64,000 bases of DNA from positions 82,310 to 146,309 of the forward strand of contig JBGSHM010000031.1 of assembly GCA_041752235.1 (NCBI GenBank). Reading direction: 5' to 3'. Below, one piece after another: positions 44,349 to 51,711 of the stretch. A model generated the notes under the pieces. That model was given only the letters and a program-made list of their open reading frames with translations, had not been told where the DNA came from and ran no database searches. This stretch comes from SpSt-398 sp041752235. GTDB taxonomy: Bacteria; Bacteroidota; Bacteroidia; Chitinophagales; Chitinophagaceae. The translations under genes and the position numbers were made by a program. Position 1 is the first letter of the stretch, and every line of letters starts with the position of its first letter.

Positions 44349-45317
44349 GTGAGAGGGAAATTTTATATATATATTATTTTATGTGTGTTTGGTTTGACCC
44401 AACTATCCCCTCATGAAGCATATGCAGGTTCAGATGGTCCACCTGTTAAAATATCCCTTCCTGATGCGGAGGAAATCTACCCCTCGGTATACGCCATCCC
44501 TTTTAGCCGTGCGGGCAACCTGATATTGGTAAAAGCAAAGGCCGATACTACGGAGGGTAACTTTATTCTTGATACCGGTTGTCCCCATTTGGTTTTGAAT
44601 GCAACCTATTTCCGGCATTATCCCGTTCAGGAGTCTGAAGGAGATGGTAATGGAGCCACTGCCGGAACTTTTTCTATACAACATACCCGGGTGGCTGATT
44701 TTTCTTTTGGCACCAATCATTTTTATCAGGTGGATGCCGACCTGACTGATCTGGGGAGTATCGAGAACAGCCGGGGGATCAAGTTGCTGGGTTTGATCGG
44801 GGTTGAACTGCTCCGGAAATTTGAAATGATCATTGATTATGAAAATAATTTGATCTACCTGCATCGATTGGACCGGAAAGGAACGTCTGTATTTGAGCAG
44901 GATCAATTGGCCGATACTTCTGCTTACCAGGTAATCCCTATTCGCATCATGGACAGCCGGATCATGGTGGAAACGATGGTCGGGGGCAAAAAGCTCCGGT
45001 TGATCATTGACAGTGGTTCGGAGGCCAATCTCCTGGATAGCCGCCTTCCGGAAAGGGTTTTTGCCGAAGTGTCCATCACCGGGCGTACAACGATGATGGG
45101 AGTAGGGGGGAAAAAGATCGATGTGTTAAAGGGAGAATTGAATACCCTGCATATAGGAGGGGTGGATATCCGGCAAATGAAGGTATTGGTCACCAACCTG
45201 GAAAAAACCTGTTTCTCCCATGCGGGATGTGTGGACGGGGTGCTGGGTTTTGATTTCTTATCCCTCAAAAAAATAGGGTTTAACTTTGTAAAGAACAAAA
45301 TGTTCGTTTGGAAATGA
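44349..45317 (+). CDS. Exported pepsin-like (retropepsin) aspartyl protease-family protein
   Basis: A 322-residue protein with a signal peptide (IYIILCVFGLTQLSPHEAYA) and two half-sites of the retropepsin/pepsin type: NFILDTGCPHLVLN (near residue 80) and LRLIIDSGSEANLLDSR (near 225). Both catalytic-aspartate motifs are present, the second as DSG. It begins with GTG, with no clear Shine-Dalgarno sequence. It overlaps the start of the following gene. Whether it is an active peptidase in the periplasm is not proven. Confidence 0.75.
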   Translation: MRGKFYIYIILCVFGLTQLSPHEAYAGSDGPPVKISLPDAEEIYPSVYAIPFSRAGNLILVKAKADTTEGNFILDTGCPHLVLNATYFRHYPVQESEGDGNGATAGTFSIQHTRVADFSFGTNHFYQVDADLTDLGSIENSRGIKLLGLIGVELLRKFEMIIDYENNLIYLHRLDRKGTSVFEQDQLADTSAYQVIPIRIMDSRIMVETMVGGKKLRLIIDSGSEANLLDSRLPERVFAEVSITGRTTMMGVGGKKIDVLKGELNTLHIGGVDIRQMKVLVTNLEKTCFSHAGCVDGVLGFDFLSLKKIGFNFVKNKMFVWK

Positions 45318-45337
45318 CCGGGCAGAAAAAATATAAC

Positions 45338-46750
45338 ATGAGAAAACGATGGAAGGTATCGATCCTGGCCCTTGGCCTGTTGATGCTTAACCATATGGCC
45401 CTGGCTCAGGACACGATAAAGGTATGCACCGTCAAGAACGGGCAACAATATATCTGGCTAAGCAAAAATTTACCCGATTGGGAACTCAATGCCTTTATCA
45501 GTCAATTTTCATTGGAAGGGCTTGCGTTGAAAAAATTCATTCAATCCGGGTTCACGGATTCTATTTTGCTGGGTGGATGGAAGATCGGGTTGAATAATTC
45601 TTCCCAGTTTACCATCAGTAAACCCCTGTTGAGTTTTGACCGGGTAGATGACCCGACCCTGCGTTTGATTTTGGCAGAAAAGGATGTCTCTTTTGATGCC
45701 CGCTTTCCCCGAATCAGCAATCAACTTCAATTTGGGTATAACCAGTTTCGGAAAAAATCCACCTTCCCTATTTATCAGGATTCCACGGTACTCTTTTATC
45801 TGCGTGATCACAAGAATGCCAACCAGGTCATGCTGGCGGGTAGTTTCAATAACTGGGATCCGGCAACCCTGATGATGAAGCGAACAGATAGTGGTTGGAT
45901 TCTCCCGGTGAAATTACTACCCGGCAAATACTGGTATAAATTCATTGTGGATGGGAAATGGATGATCGACAACGATAACGATGTCCAGGAAAATGACGGG
46001 CTGGGCAATACCAATTCCATTTTCTTTGTCCCCAACCATGTGTTTCGGTTAAAGGCAAAGGAGGGTTCAAGAAAGGTCATTGTGTCCGGAAGTTTCAATG
46101 GGTGGAACGAAGGTCAATTGAACCTGCAAAAGCAGAATGGAGAATGGGTATTACCTGTTTACCTCGCGGAGGGCACTTATACCTACCGGTTTATCGTCAA
46201 TGGGCAGTGGATGGAAGATCCGTCCAATCCCGATCATTTTCCCAATGAGTTTGGGGAGTATAATTCAGTTGTCCGGATAGGGACACCGATGCTTTTCCAA
46301 TTGGATGGGTATCCAACTGCCAATCGGGTTTTTCTTTCCGGCTCATTCAATAATTGGAGTGATTATGAGGTCGCACTTCGCAAAACACCCGGAGGTTGGG
46401 AAGTGCCATATATTTTGGGGCCTGGTAATCATGAATATCGTTTCCTGATCGATGGTAAACCCGATTCTGCTCAGAATCATAGCCTCATCCTTGATCCCAA
46501 TTTTACATTTCGGTCAAAGGCCTTTAAGCATGCAAAAACGGTTTACCTCGCCGGTGATTTTAATAAATGGAGCCCCACTATGTTACCCATGAAGCGAATA
46601 GGAGAAGAATGGGTGGTGGATGTGCATTTATCAAAGGGCAAGCACCTCTATAAATTCATTGTGGATGGCGAGTGGGTGTTGGACCCGGCTAATAAACTAT
46701 GGGAGGATAATGAGGAGGGTACTGGTAATTCGGTATTGTGGGTGGAGTAA
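45338..46750 (+). CDS. Exported multi-domain CBM48/glycogen-binding-like protein
   Basis: A 470-residue secreted protein with signal LALGLLMLNHMALAQ. After a short N-terminal region, four E-set domains of the AMPK/CBM48 glycogen-binding type follow; each carries the motif FxGSFNNW or its variant: VMLAGSFNNWDPATL, VIVSGSFNGWNEGQL, VFLSGSFNNWSDYEV and VYLAGDFNKWSPTML, then LPGKYWYKFIVDGKW or similar. No catalytic domain is present, so it probably binds carbohydrate or another protein. An ATG at 45314 overlaps the previous gene; the one at 45338 is used. It ends beside copy C of the palindromic element. Confidence 0.85.
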   Translation: MRKRWKVSILALGLLMLNHMALAQDTIKVCTVKNGQQYIWLSKNLPDWELNAFISQFSLEGLALKKFIQSGFTDSILLGGWKIGLNNSSQFTISKPLLSFDRVDDPTLRLILAEKDVSFDARFPRISNQLQFGYNQFRKKSTFPIYQDSTVLFYLRDHKNANQVMLAGSFNNWDPATLMMKRTDSGWILPVKLLPGKYWYKFIVDGKWMIDNDNDVQENDGLGNTNSIFFVPNHVFRLKAKEGSRKVIVSGSFNGWNEGQLNLQKQNGEWVLPVYLAEGTYTYRFIVNGQWMEDPSNPDHFPNEFGEYNSVVRIGTPMLFQLDGYPTANRVFLSGSFNNWSDYEVALRKTPGGWEVPYILGPGNHEYRFLIDGKPDSAQNHSLILDPNFTFRSKAFKHAKTVYLAGDFNKWSPTMLPMKRIGEEWVVDVHLSKGKHLYKFIVDGEWVLDPANKLWEDNEEGTGNSVLWVE

Positions 46751-46760
46751 TTTTTTTGAT

Positions 46761-46843
46761 TTTACCGCGAAGTCGCGAAGACGCAAAGGGGCGCTATGGT
46801 TGTACATAGCGCCCCTTTGCGTCTTCGCGTCTTTTGCGGTAAA
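46761..46843. repeat. Palindromic intergenic repeat, copy C
   Basis: An 83-base near-perfect palindrome between convergent genes. The left arm (46761-46798) starts TTTACCGCGAAGTCGCGAAG and the right arm (46805-46843) ends TTTTGCGGTAAA; the 25 bases nearest the six-base loop pair perfectly and there is one bulge near the outer end. Units are in 8-base phase (GTCGCGAA, GACGCAAA). It very likely ends transcription both ways. Confidence 0.75.
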
Positions 46844-46847
46844 GCAC

Positions 46848-47234
46848 TTACTTCGATGCCGCCACTACATCTCCCTTGATGTGGAGTGTTTTTGGCTGCG
46901 TAACACCAGCGAATTTGATAAATACATCTTTTTCAAAATGACCGGCTGCGGCGGCATTGTATTGTACTTTCAATTTAACTGTTTCACCGACACCAACGGG
47001 TTCTTTGGGATATTCCGGAACCGTACATCCGCAGGATGACCAGGCATTTTCGATAACTACCGGCTTATCGGAGATATTTGTTACTTCAAAATAATGGCTA
47101 ACAGGTGTGCCTTGTTTGATCTTTCCGTAATCATGCGCATCGGCGCTGAATTTCACAATGTTCTCAGGTTTGTCCTGGGCAGATACGGCAAAGGCAAATA
47201 CAAAAGCGAATACGGTCAATACGATGCTCTTCAT
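46848..47234 (-). CDS. DUF1573-domain exported protein
   Basis: A 128-residue secreted protein with signal VLTVFAFVFAFAVSAQ and one DUF1573 domain: HDYGKIKQGTPVSHYFEVTNISDKPVV and AWSSCGCTVPEYPK, the conserved CGC motif. Small DUF1573 proteins are widespread in Bacteroidota; their role is unknown. The ATG at 47234 begins two bases before the stop codon of its paralogue, so the two are cotranscribed and arose by duplication. Confidence 0.85.
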   Translation of the reverse strand: MKSIVLTVFAFVFAFAVSAQDKPENIVKFSADAHDYGKIKQGTPVSHYFEVTNISDKPVVIENAWSSCGCTVPEYPKEPVGVGETVKLKVQYNAAAAGHFEKDVFIKFAGVTQPKTLHIKGDVVAASK

Positions 47235-47236
47235 GA

Positions 47237-47674
47237 CTATTGATTTTTTTGTTTTAATAATTGAACAGAGGCATTGGCAGGGGCGCTTCCATCGGGCGCT
47301 TTCCAAACCTCTCCTTTGATCACCACTTGTTTGGTTTGATTCCCATTATACAAAACGGTGATATACTTTTCAAAGATGCCTCCGGCGGCAGCGTTAAATC
47401 CTACTTTGATGGTGGCGGTAGCTCCGGGGGCAATGGCTTCCTTGCTCCACTCCGGTGTGGTACAACCACAACTGGTTTGCACATTATCGATCTTGATCGC
47501 TTCACTACCCGAATTGGTCACCAAAAAAGTATGGTAAACCGGCTTGCCCTGGGGGATCTTTCCAAAGTCAAACTGGGTTTCTTTGAACTCCAGCTTTTCT
47601 GCTACCGGTGTCGTTTGTGCATAAACAGCACCCAGCAGGAAAAGAGCCGTTAAGAGGGAAAGAAGTCGTTTCAT
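47237..47674 (-). CDS. DUF1573-domain exported protein, paralogue
   Basis: A 145-residue secreted protein with signal LLSLLTALFLLGAVYAQ and the same DUF1573 domain (FDFGKIPQGKPVYHTFLVTN, NVQTSCGCTTPEWSKE). It is the upstream member of the tandem pair and lies divergent from the E1 gene. A minus-7 box TACATTTG (47693-47700, minus strand) sits 19 bases before its start codon. Function unknown. Confidence 0.83.
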   Translation of the reverse strand: MKRLLSLLTALFLLGAVYAQTTPVAEKLEFKETQFDFGKIPQGKPVYHTFLVTNSGSEAIKIDNVQTSCGCTTPEWSKEAIAPGATATIKVGFNAAAGGIFEKYITVLYNGNQTKQVVIKGEVWKAPDGSAPANASVQLLKQKNQ

Positions 47675-47762
47675 AATCATCTGTTTAGACATCAAATGTA
47701 ATGCCTAGACGGCAAAAATCATAGATGGGATGCATACAAATTGAGGTTTTATTAACAGTCGT

Positions 47763-47791
47763 TTGGGATTTCCATTTTTCCGGTAGTTTTG
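47763..47791 (+). promoter_or_regulatory. Promoter abutting the E1 dehydrogenase gene
   Basis: TTG (47763-47765), 18 bases, TAGTTTTG (47784-47791), four bases before the ATG at 47796. Both boxes are perfect, and the expected start site would fall on or next to the start codon, so the mRNA may be leaderless. Confidence 0.7.
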
Positions 47792-47795
47792 TTAT

Positions 47796-50192
47796 ATGGA
47801 GAACCCCGTTTCCACCCCGGTATTGTCAGATGAAAAATTATCATTTGACCATTTCCGCACAGCGGTTTTAAATGATTTCCGTCTGGCTTGTATCGGTCGG
47901 GAATCCAGTCTCTTAGGCCGAAAGGAAGTCTTGACAGGCAAAGCCAAGTTTGGCATTTTTGGGGATGGAAAGGAAATACCCCAGGTGGCCATGGCAAAAT
48001 TCTTCAAACCCGGGGATTTCCGGGCCGGGTATTACCGGGATCAAACCTTCGCATTTGCCGCTGGGGTTGCCACGGTTCAACAATTCTTCGCCCAACTTTA
48101 TGCAGATCCGGATCTGGCCCATGATCCGTTTAGCGCCGGTCGCCAGATGAATTCCCATTTCGCCACGCCTTTTGTAGAGGAATCAGGCAATTGGGTCGAT
48201 CTCAGCCAACGAAAGAATATTACTTCCGATATCTCTCCCACGGCAGGACAAATGCCCCGTGGTTTGGGTATTGCCCTTGCCTCCCGGCTCTTTCGCAAGG
48301 TGGAGGCCCTCCGCGATTTTTCATTACTGTCCGACCAGGGGAATGAGGTTTGTTTTGTAACAATAGGAGATGCCTCCACTACCGAAGGCCCCTTTTGGGA
48401 AGCCATTAATGCCGCCGGTGTTTTACAGGTACCCATGGCCGTGTTTGTTTGGGATGATGGATATGGAATCTCCGTGCCCAAAAAATACCAGACCACGAAA
48501 GGTTCCATCTCCGAAGCACTTTCAGGGTTGCAGAAAAAGGATAAGTCCAATGGCATCCAGATCTATAAAGTAAAAGGATGGGACTATGCCGGAATGTGCG
48601 AGGTATTTGAAGAAGGGATCCGGTTGGCCCGGGAACAACATGTACCCGTTTTATTTCATGTGGAAGAAGTGACGCAACCACAGGGGCATTCCACCTCGGG
48701 AAGCCATGAACGCTATAAAACACCGGAGCGACTTGAATGGGAACGGGAATGGGATGGCATCCGCAAGATGAAAGAATGGTTACTCGCCAATGCGCTTGCC
48801 AATGAAGAGGAGCTGGAGCAGATCGAGGCTGAATGCAGAAAGGAAGTTCGCGAAGCCCGCCAAAGGGCATGGGATGAATATCTCCATCCTATACGTGAAC
48901 AGGTGTCCAGAACCGTTGAATTGATCAATAACCTGGCGCAAAGCCTGCCGGCAAAGGCCGACGAATTAACCCGGATCGCCAAACAACTGGCCAATAACCG
49001 CGAACCCCAGCGAAGGGATGTACATACAGCCTTGTATCATTCCATTGGTCTGGCCGAAGGTCAGGAAGACAATACATTTTGGATACGTGATTACTACAAT
49101 GACCTGCTTCGCTCTTCAGCAGAACAATACAATTCGCATTTATACAATGAAGGTCCCCGCAGTCCCTTACTGGTACCGGAGAAAAAAGCAGCCTACGGCG
49201 ATGAGCCAACACTGGTGAATGGGTACGAAGTACTCAATAAATATTTTGATGAATTATTTACCCATGAACCCCGGGTGGTCGCATTTGGGGAAGACCTTGG
49301 GCATATAGGGGATGTGAACCAGGGATTCAGCGGATTACAGGCGAAGCATGGCGAAGACCGGATCTTTGATACCGGTATCCGTGAACTGACCATCATGGGA
49401 CAAGGCATTGGGATGGCCATGCGTGGTTTACGCCCCATCGCCGAGATCCAATATATTGATTACCTCCTGTATGGTTTGCAGACGCTGAGTGATGATGCGG
49501 CTACCCTGCATTACAGGACCAAAGGCCAACAAAGCTGCCCACTGATTGTACGCACCCGCGGGCATCGCCTGGAAGGTATCTGGCATAGCGGTTCTCCCAT
49601 GGGCATGGTCATTAATTCCCTTCGGGGCATGCATGTTTGTGTACCCAGAAATATGACCCAGGCAGTGGGCATGTACAATACCTTGTTACAGGGAAATGAT
49701 CCCGCTATTGTAGTGGAATGTCTGAATGGATACCGTCTCAAAGAAAAATTACCTCAAAATCTCCGTGACTTTACTGTACCATTGGGTGTACCCGAGATCA
49801 TCCGGGAAGGAAGCGATATTACCATCGTTTCGTATGGTTCCATCTTGCGTATCATTCAGGATGCAGCAGTTTCTCTTGAAGCAAAAGGCATCTCCTGTGA
49901 GATCCTCGATGTGCAGACCCTTCTGCCATTTGACCTTCATCATGTGATCCTGGATTCACTCAGGAAAACCAACCATATCCTCTTTGTGGATGAGGATGTT
50001 CCAGGTGGAGCCTCCGCCTTTATGTTCCAGAAAGTAATGGAAGAACAAGGTGGTTACCGCTGGCTCGATGCCTCTCCACGTACCCTTACCGGTAAAGCGC
50101 ATCGCCCAGCCTATGGAAGTGACGGCGACTATTTTAGTAAACCCAATGCCGAAGAGATAGAAGCGGTGGTGAAGGAGATGATGGGGGAGTGA
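47796..50192 (+). CDS. 2-oxo-acid dehydrogenase E1, fused alpha and beta subunits
   Basis: A 798-residue thiamine-diphosphate enzyme. Residues 1-370 are an E1-alpha domain with the ThDP motif (FVTIGDASTTEGPFWEAINAAG, WDDGYGISVP) and residues about 450-798 an E1-beta domain (VVAFGEDLGHIGDVNQGFSG, GIREL TIMGQ, ILFVDEDVPGG at the C-terminal part). The GDASTTEGPFWE motif and the beta region fit branched-chain 2-oxo acid dehydrogenases, in which subunits are usually separate; the fusion is known from Bacteroidota. It supplies acyl-CoA for branched-chain lipids. Confidence 0.9.
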   Translation: MENPVSTPVLSDEKLSFDHFRTAVLNDFRLACIGRESSLLGRKEVLTGKAKFGIFGDGKEIPQVAMAKFFKPGDFRAGYYRDQTFAFAAGVATVQQFFAQLYADPDLAHDPFSAGRQMNSHFATPFVEESGNWVDLSQRKNITSDISPTAGQMPRGLGIALASRLFRKVEALRDFSLLSDQGNEVCFVTIGDASTTEGPFWEAINAAGVLQVPMAVFVWDDGYGISVPKKYQTTKGSISEALSGLQKKDKSNGIQIYKVKGWDYAGMCEVFEEGIRLAREQHVPVLFHVEEVTQPQGHSTSGSHERYKTPERLEWEREWDGIRKMKEWLLANALANEEELEQIEAECRKEVREARQRAWDEYLHPIREQVSRTVELINNLAQSLPAKADELTRIAKQLANNREPQRRDVHTALYHSIGLAEGQEDNTFWIRDYYNDLLRSSAEQYNSHLYNEGPRSPLLVPEKKAAYGDEPTLVNGYEVLNKYFDELFTHEPRVVAFGEDLGHIGDVNQGFSGLQAKHGEDRIFDTGIRELTIMGQGIGMAMRGLRPIAEIQYIDYLLYGLQTLSDDAATLHYRTKGQQSCPLIVRTRGHRLEGIWHSGSPMGMVINSLRGMHVCVPRNMTQAVGMYNTLLQGNDPAIVVECLNGYRLKEKLPQNLRDFTVPLGVPEIIREGSDITIVSYGSILRIIQDAAVSLEAKGISCEILDVQTLLPFDLHHVILDSLRKTNHILFVDEDVPGGASAFMFQKVMEEQGGYRWLDASPRTLTGKAHRPAYGSDGDYFSKPNAEEIEAVVKEMMGE

Positions 50193-50372
50193 GACGTGAG
50201 ACGTGAGACGTGAGGCGTGAGTTTCGTGAGGCGTGAGTGGTGAATAGTGAATGGTGAATAGTGAATAGTGAATAGTGAGACGTGAGGCGTGAATAGTGAA
50301 TAGTGAGAGGGCCAACATCCAACATCCAACAACCAACATCCAAGCCCCAACATCCAACATCAATACACCAAC
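50190..50372. repeat. Three kinds of heptamer tandem repeat in one spacer
   Basis: Starting within the E1 stop codon, the spacer holds GAGACGT and GAGGCGT units with the interruption CGTGAGTTTCGTGAG, then GAATAGT and GAATGGT units, then CCAACAT units up to the PhzF gene. All have a seven-base period. The first kind recurs at 63631-63701 with the same interruption. No gene is seen here. Confidence 0.85.
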
Positions 50373-50389
50373 TCCATAAACCTAAAACC

Positions 50390-51190
50390 ATGAAATTCCC
50401 TATCTACCAGGTCGATGCGTTCACTAATAAGCTATTCGCCGGGAACCCCGCCGCTATTATTCCCCTTAGCCAATGGATCGATGATGGCTTGATGCAACAG
50501 ATCGCGATGGAGAATAACCTGAGTGAAACGGCCTTTCTCGTTCCTACGACCGAACATTTTTCTGATTATGAATTACGTTGGTTCACCCCTGAGGTGGAGA
50601 TCGATCTGTGTGGGCATGCCACCCTGGCGGCGGCCTGGGTAGTTTTCAACTATTTGGATCATAGCAAACCCGAAGTAACTATTGCTACGAAGAGCGGCAA
50701 ACTGGTGGTGGAAAAAAGGGCCGATGTATATGTCATGGACTTCCCTTCCTGGCCTCCCTCACCTGTGGCCGATCCTCCTTCCGGTCTCGCAGCCATGCTT
50801 GGCGTAGACGAGATTGTTTCTGTATCTAAATACCGTGACCTGCTTGTTCTTTTAAAAGACGAGGAGGCCGTGCGCAGCGCCAACCCCGATTTTGCGGCCA
50901 TGAAAGCGTCCGGAGAAAAAATAATCATCACGGCTCCGGGAACTGGCGATGTTGATTTTGTTTCCCGCTTTTTTGCCCCCGCCGCCGGTGTCAATGAAGA
51001 TCCTGTTACAGGCAGTGCCCATTCACAACTGATTCCTTTCTGGGCCGAAAAAATCGGCAAGAAAAAATTATTTGCCAAACAACTCTCCCAACGCGGCGGT
51101 GAGATCTGGTGCGGCCTCTGGGGCGATCGGGTGTCAATGGCCGGGCAGTGTGTGTTTTTTATGAAGGGGGAGATTGAGGTAGGGGAATAA
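50390..51190 (+). CDS. PhzF-family isomerase-like protein
   Basis: A 266-residue protein of the PhzF/diaminopimelate-epimerase fold. Visible motifs are FPIYQVDAFTNKLFAGNPAAI, the general acid/base glutamate in NNLSETAFLVP, CGHATLAAAW (residues about 75-85) and NEDPVTGSAHSQLIPFW. In PhzF itself the glutamate isomerises dihydrohydroxyanthranilate; most family members have unknown substrates and no phenazine genes lie here. The ATG at 50390 is used because the frame upstream translates heptamer repeats. Confidence 0.9.
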   Translation: MKFPIYQVDAFTNKLFAGNPAAIIPLSQWIDDGLMQQIAMENNLSETAFLVPTTEHFSDYELRWFTPEVEIDLCGHATLAAAWVVFNYLDHSKPEVTIATKSGKLVVEKRADVYVMDFPSWPPSPVADPPSGLAAMLGVDEIVSVSKYRDLLVLLKDEEAVRSANPDFAAMKASGEKIIITAPGTGDVDFVSRFFAPAAGVNEDPVTGSAHSQLIPFWAEKIGKKKLFAKQLSQRGGEIWCGLWGDRVSMAGQCVFFMKGEIEVGE

Positions 51191-51191
51191 A

Positions 51192-51263
51192 AAATGAGAA
51201 ATATAAAATAAGGAATAAGAGAATCAGCTTACTTTCTTATTCCTTATTTTATTTTTCTTATTT
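51192..51263. terminator. Heptamer-phased inverted repeat between convergent genes
   Basis: AAAATAAGGAATAAGA (51205-51220) is perfectly complementary to 51235-51250, and the pairing extends outward to 51192-51263 with two mismatches. Both arms are built of seven-base units (AAAATGA, GAAATAT; TTCTTAT, TCCTTAT). It lies between the PhzF and DCC-family stop codons and likely ends transcription both ways. Confidence 0.7.
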
Positions 51264-51267
51264 CTTA

Positions 51268-51660
51268 TTACAAAAATCGCCCCTTCCACTCCGCCCGCGG
51301 CAACCAACACTCTTCCTTCTTTCCAAACCATTTGTACCGATTTTTGGCAATGAGGTTATAAATTCCGTCACGGATAAAACGGGGTACCCACAGAAATACT
51401 TTTGCCCATCGCCATCCGGGGAGTTGGGAAAGCATTTTCAACGCACCTTGGGAATGGGTATAAATTTTGCCTTCCTGGTATAGTATAAATGAGTTCAGTT
51501 GGCCGGGAGTGATGCCAAATTGTTGCTGAATCTTTTCCCCATAGGGCGATTGCAGGGAAGCAAAGCGAAACAACGATTTTTTATCCCGTTTCAGGACAAA
51601 TTGCACACTACCCTGGCACAAATTGCAAACACCATCAAAAAGGATCACGGGTTTATCCAT
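51268..51660 (-). CDS. Thiol-disulfide oxidoreductase of the DCC family (DUF393)
   Basis: A 130-residue protein starting MDKPVILFDGVCNLCQGSVQ, which contains the DGxCxxC signature naming the DCC family. FVLKRDKKSLFRFASLQS and ALKMLSQLPGWRWAKVFLWVPRFIRDGIYN follow, typical of the family. It is a thioredoxin-like fold of uncertain partner, probably cytoplasmic or membrane-associated. Its start lies 51 bases from the divergent sensor-kinase gene. Confidence 0.9.
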   Translation of the reverse strand: MDKPVILFDGVCNLCQGSVQFVLKRDKKSLFRFASLQSPYGEKIQQQFGITPGQLNSFILYQEGKIYTHSQGALKMLSQLPGWRWAKVFLWVPRFIRDGIYNLIAKNRYKWFGKKEECWLPRAEWKGRFL

Positions 51661-51711
51661 ATTGCAAAAATCCGATATTTAGTCTTAATTTTCGATTGGA
51701 ACCATAAAGCT

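Noticed and set aside
50190..50372. Possible CRISPR array
   Set aside because: The units are seven bases long with no unique spacers of 25 to 40 bases and no cas genes nearby.
50390..51190. Phenazine biosynthesis
   Set aside because: Only a PhzF-fold protein is present; no other phz genes are nearby and most PhzF homologues have other roles.
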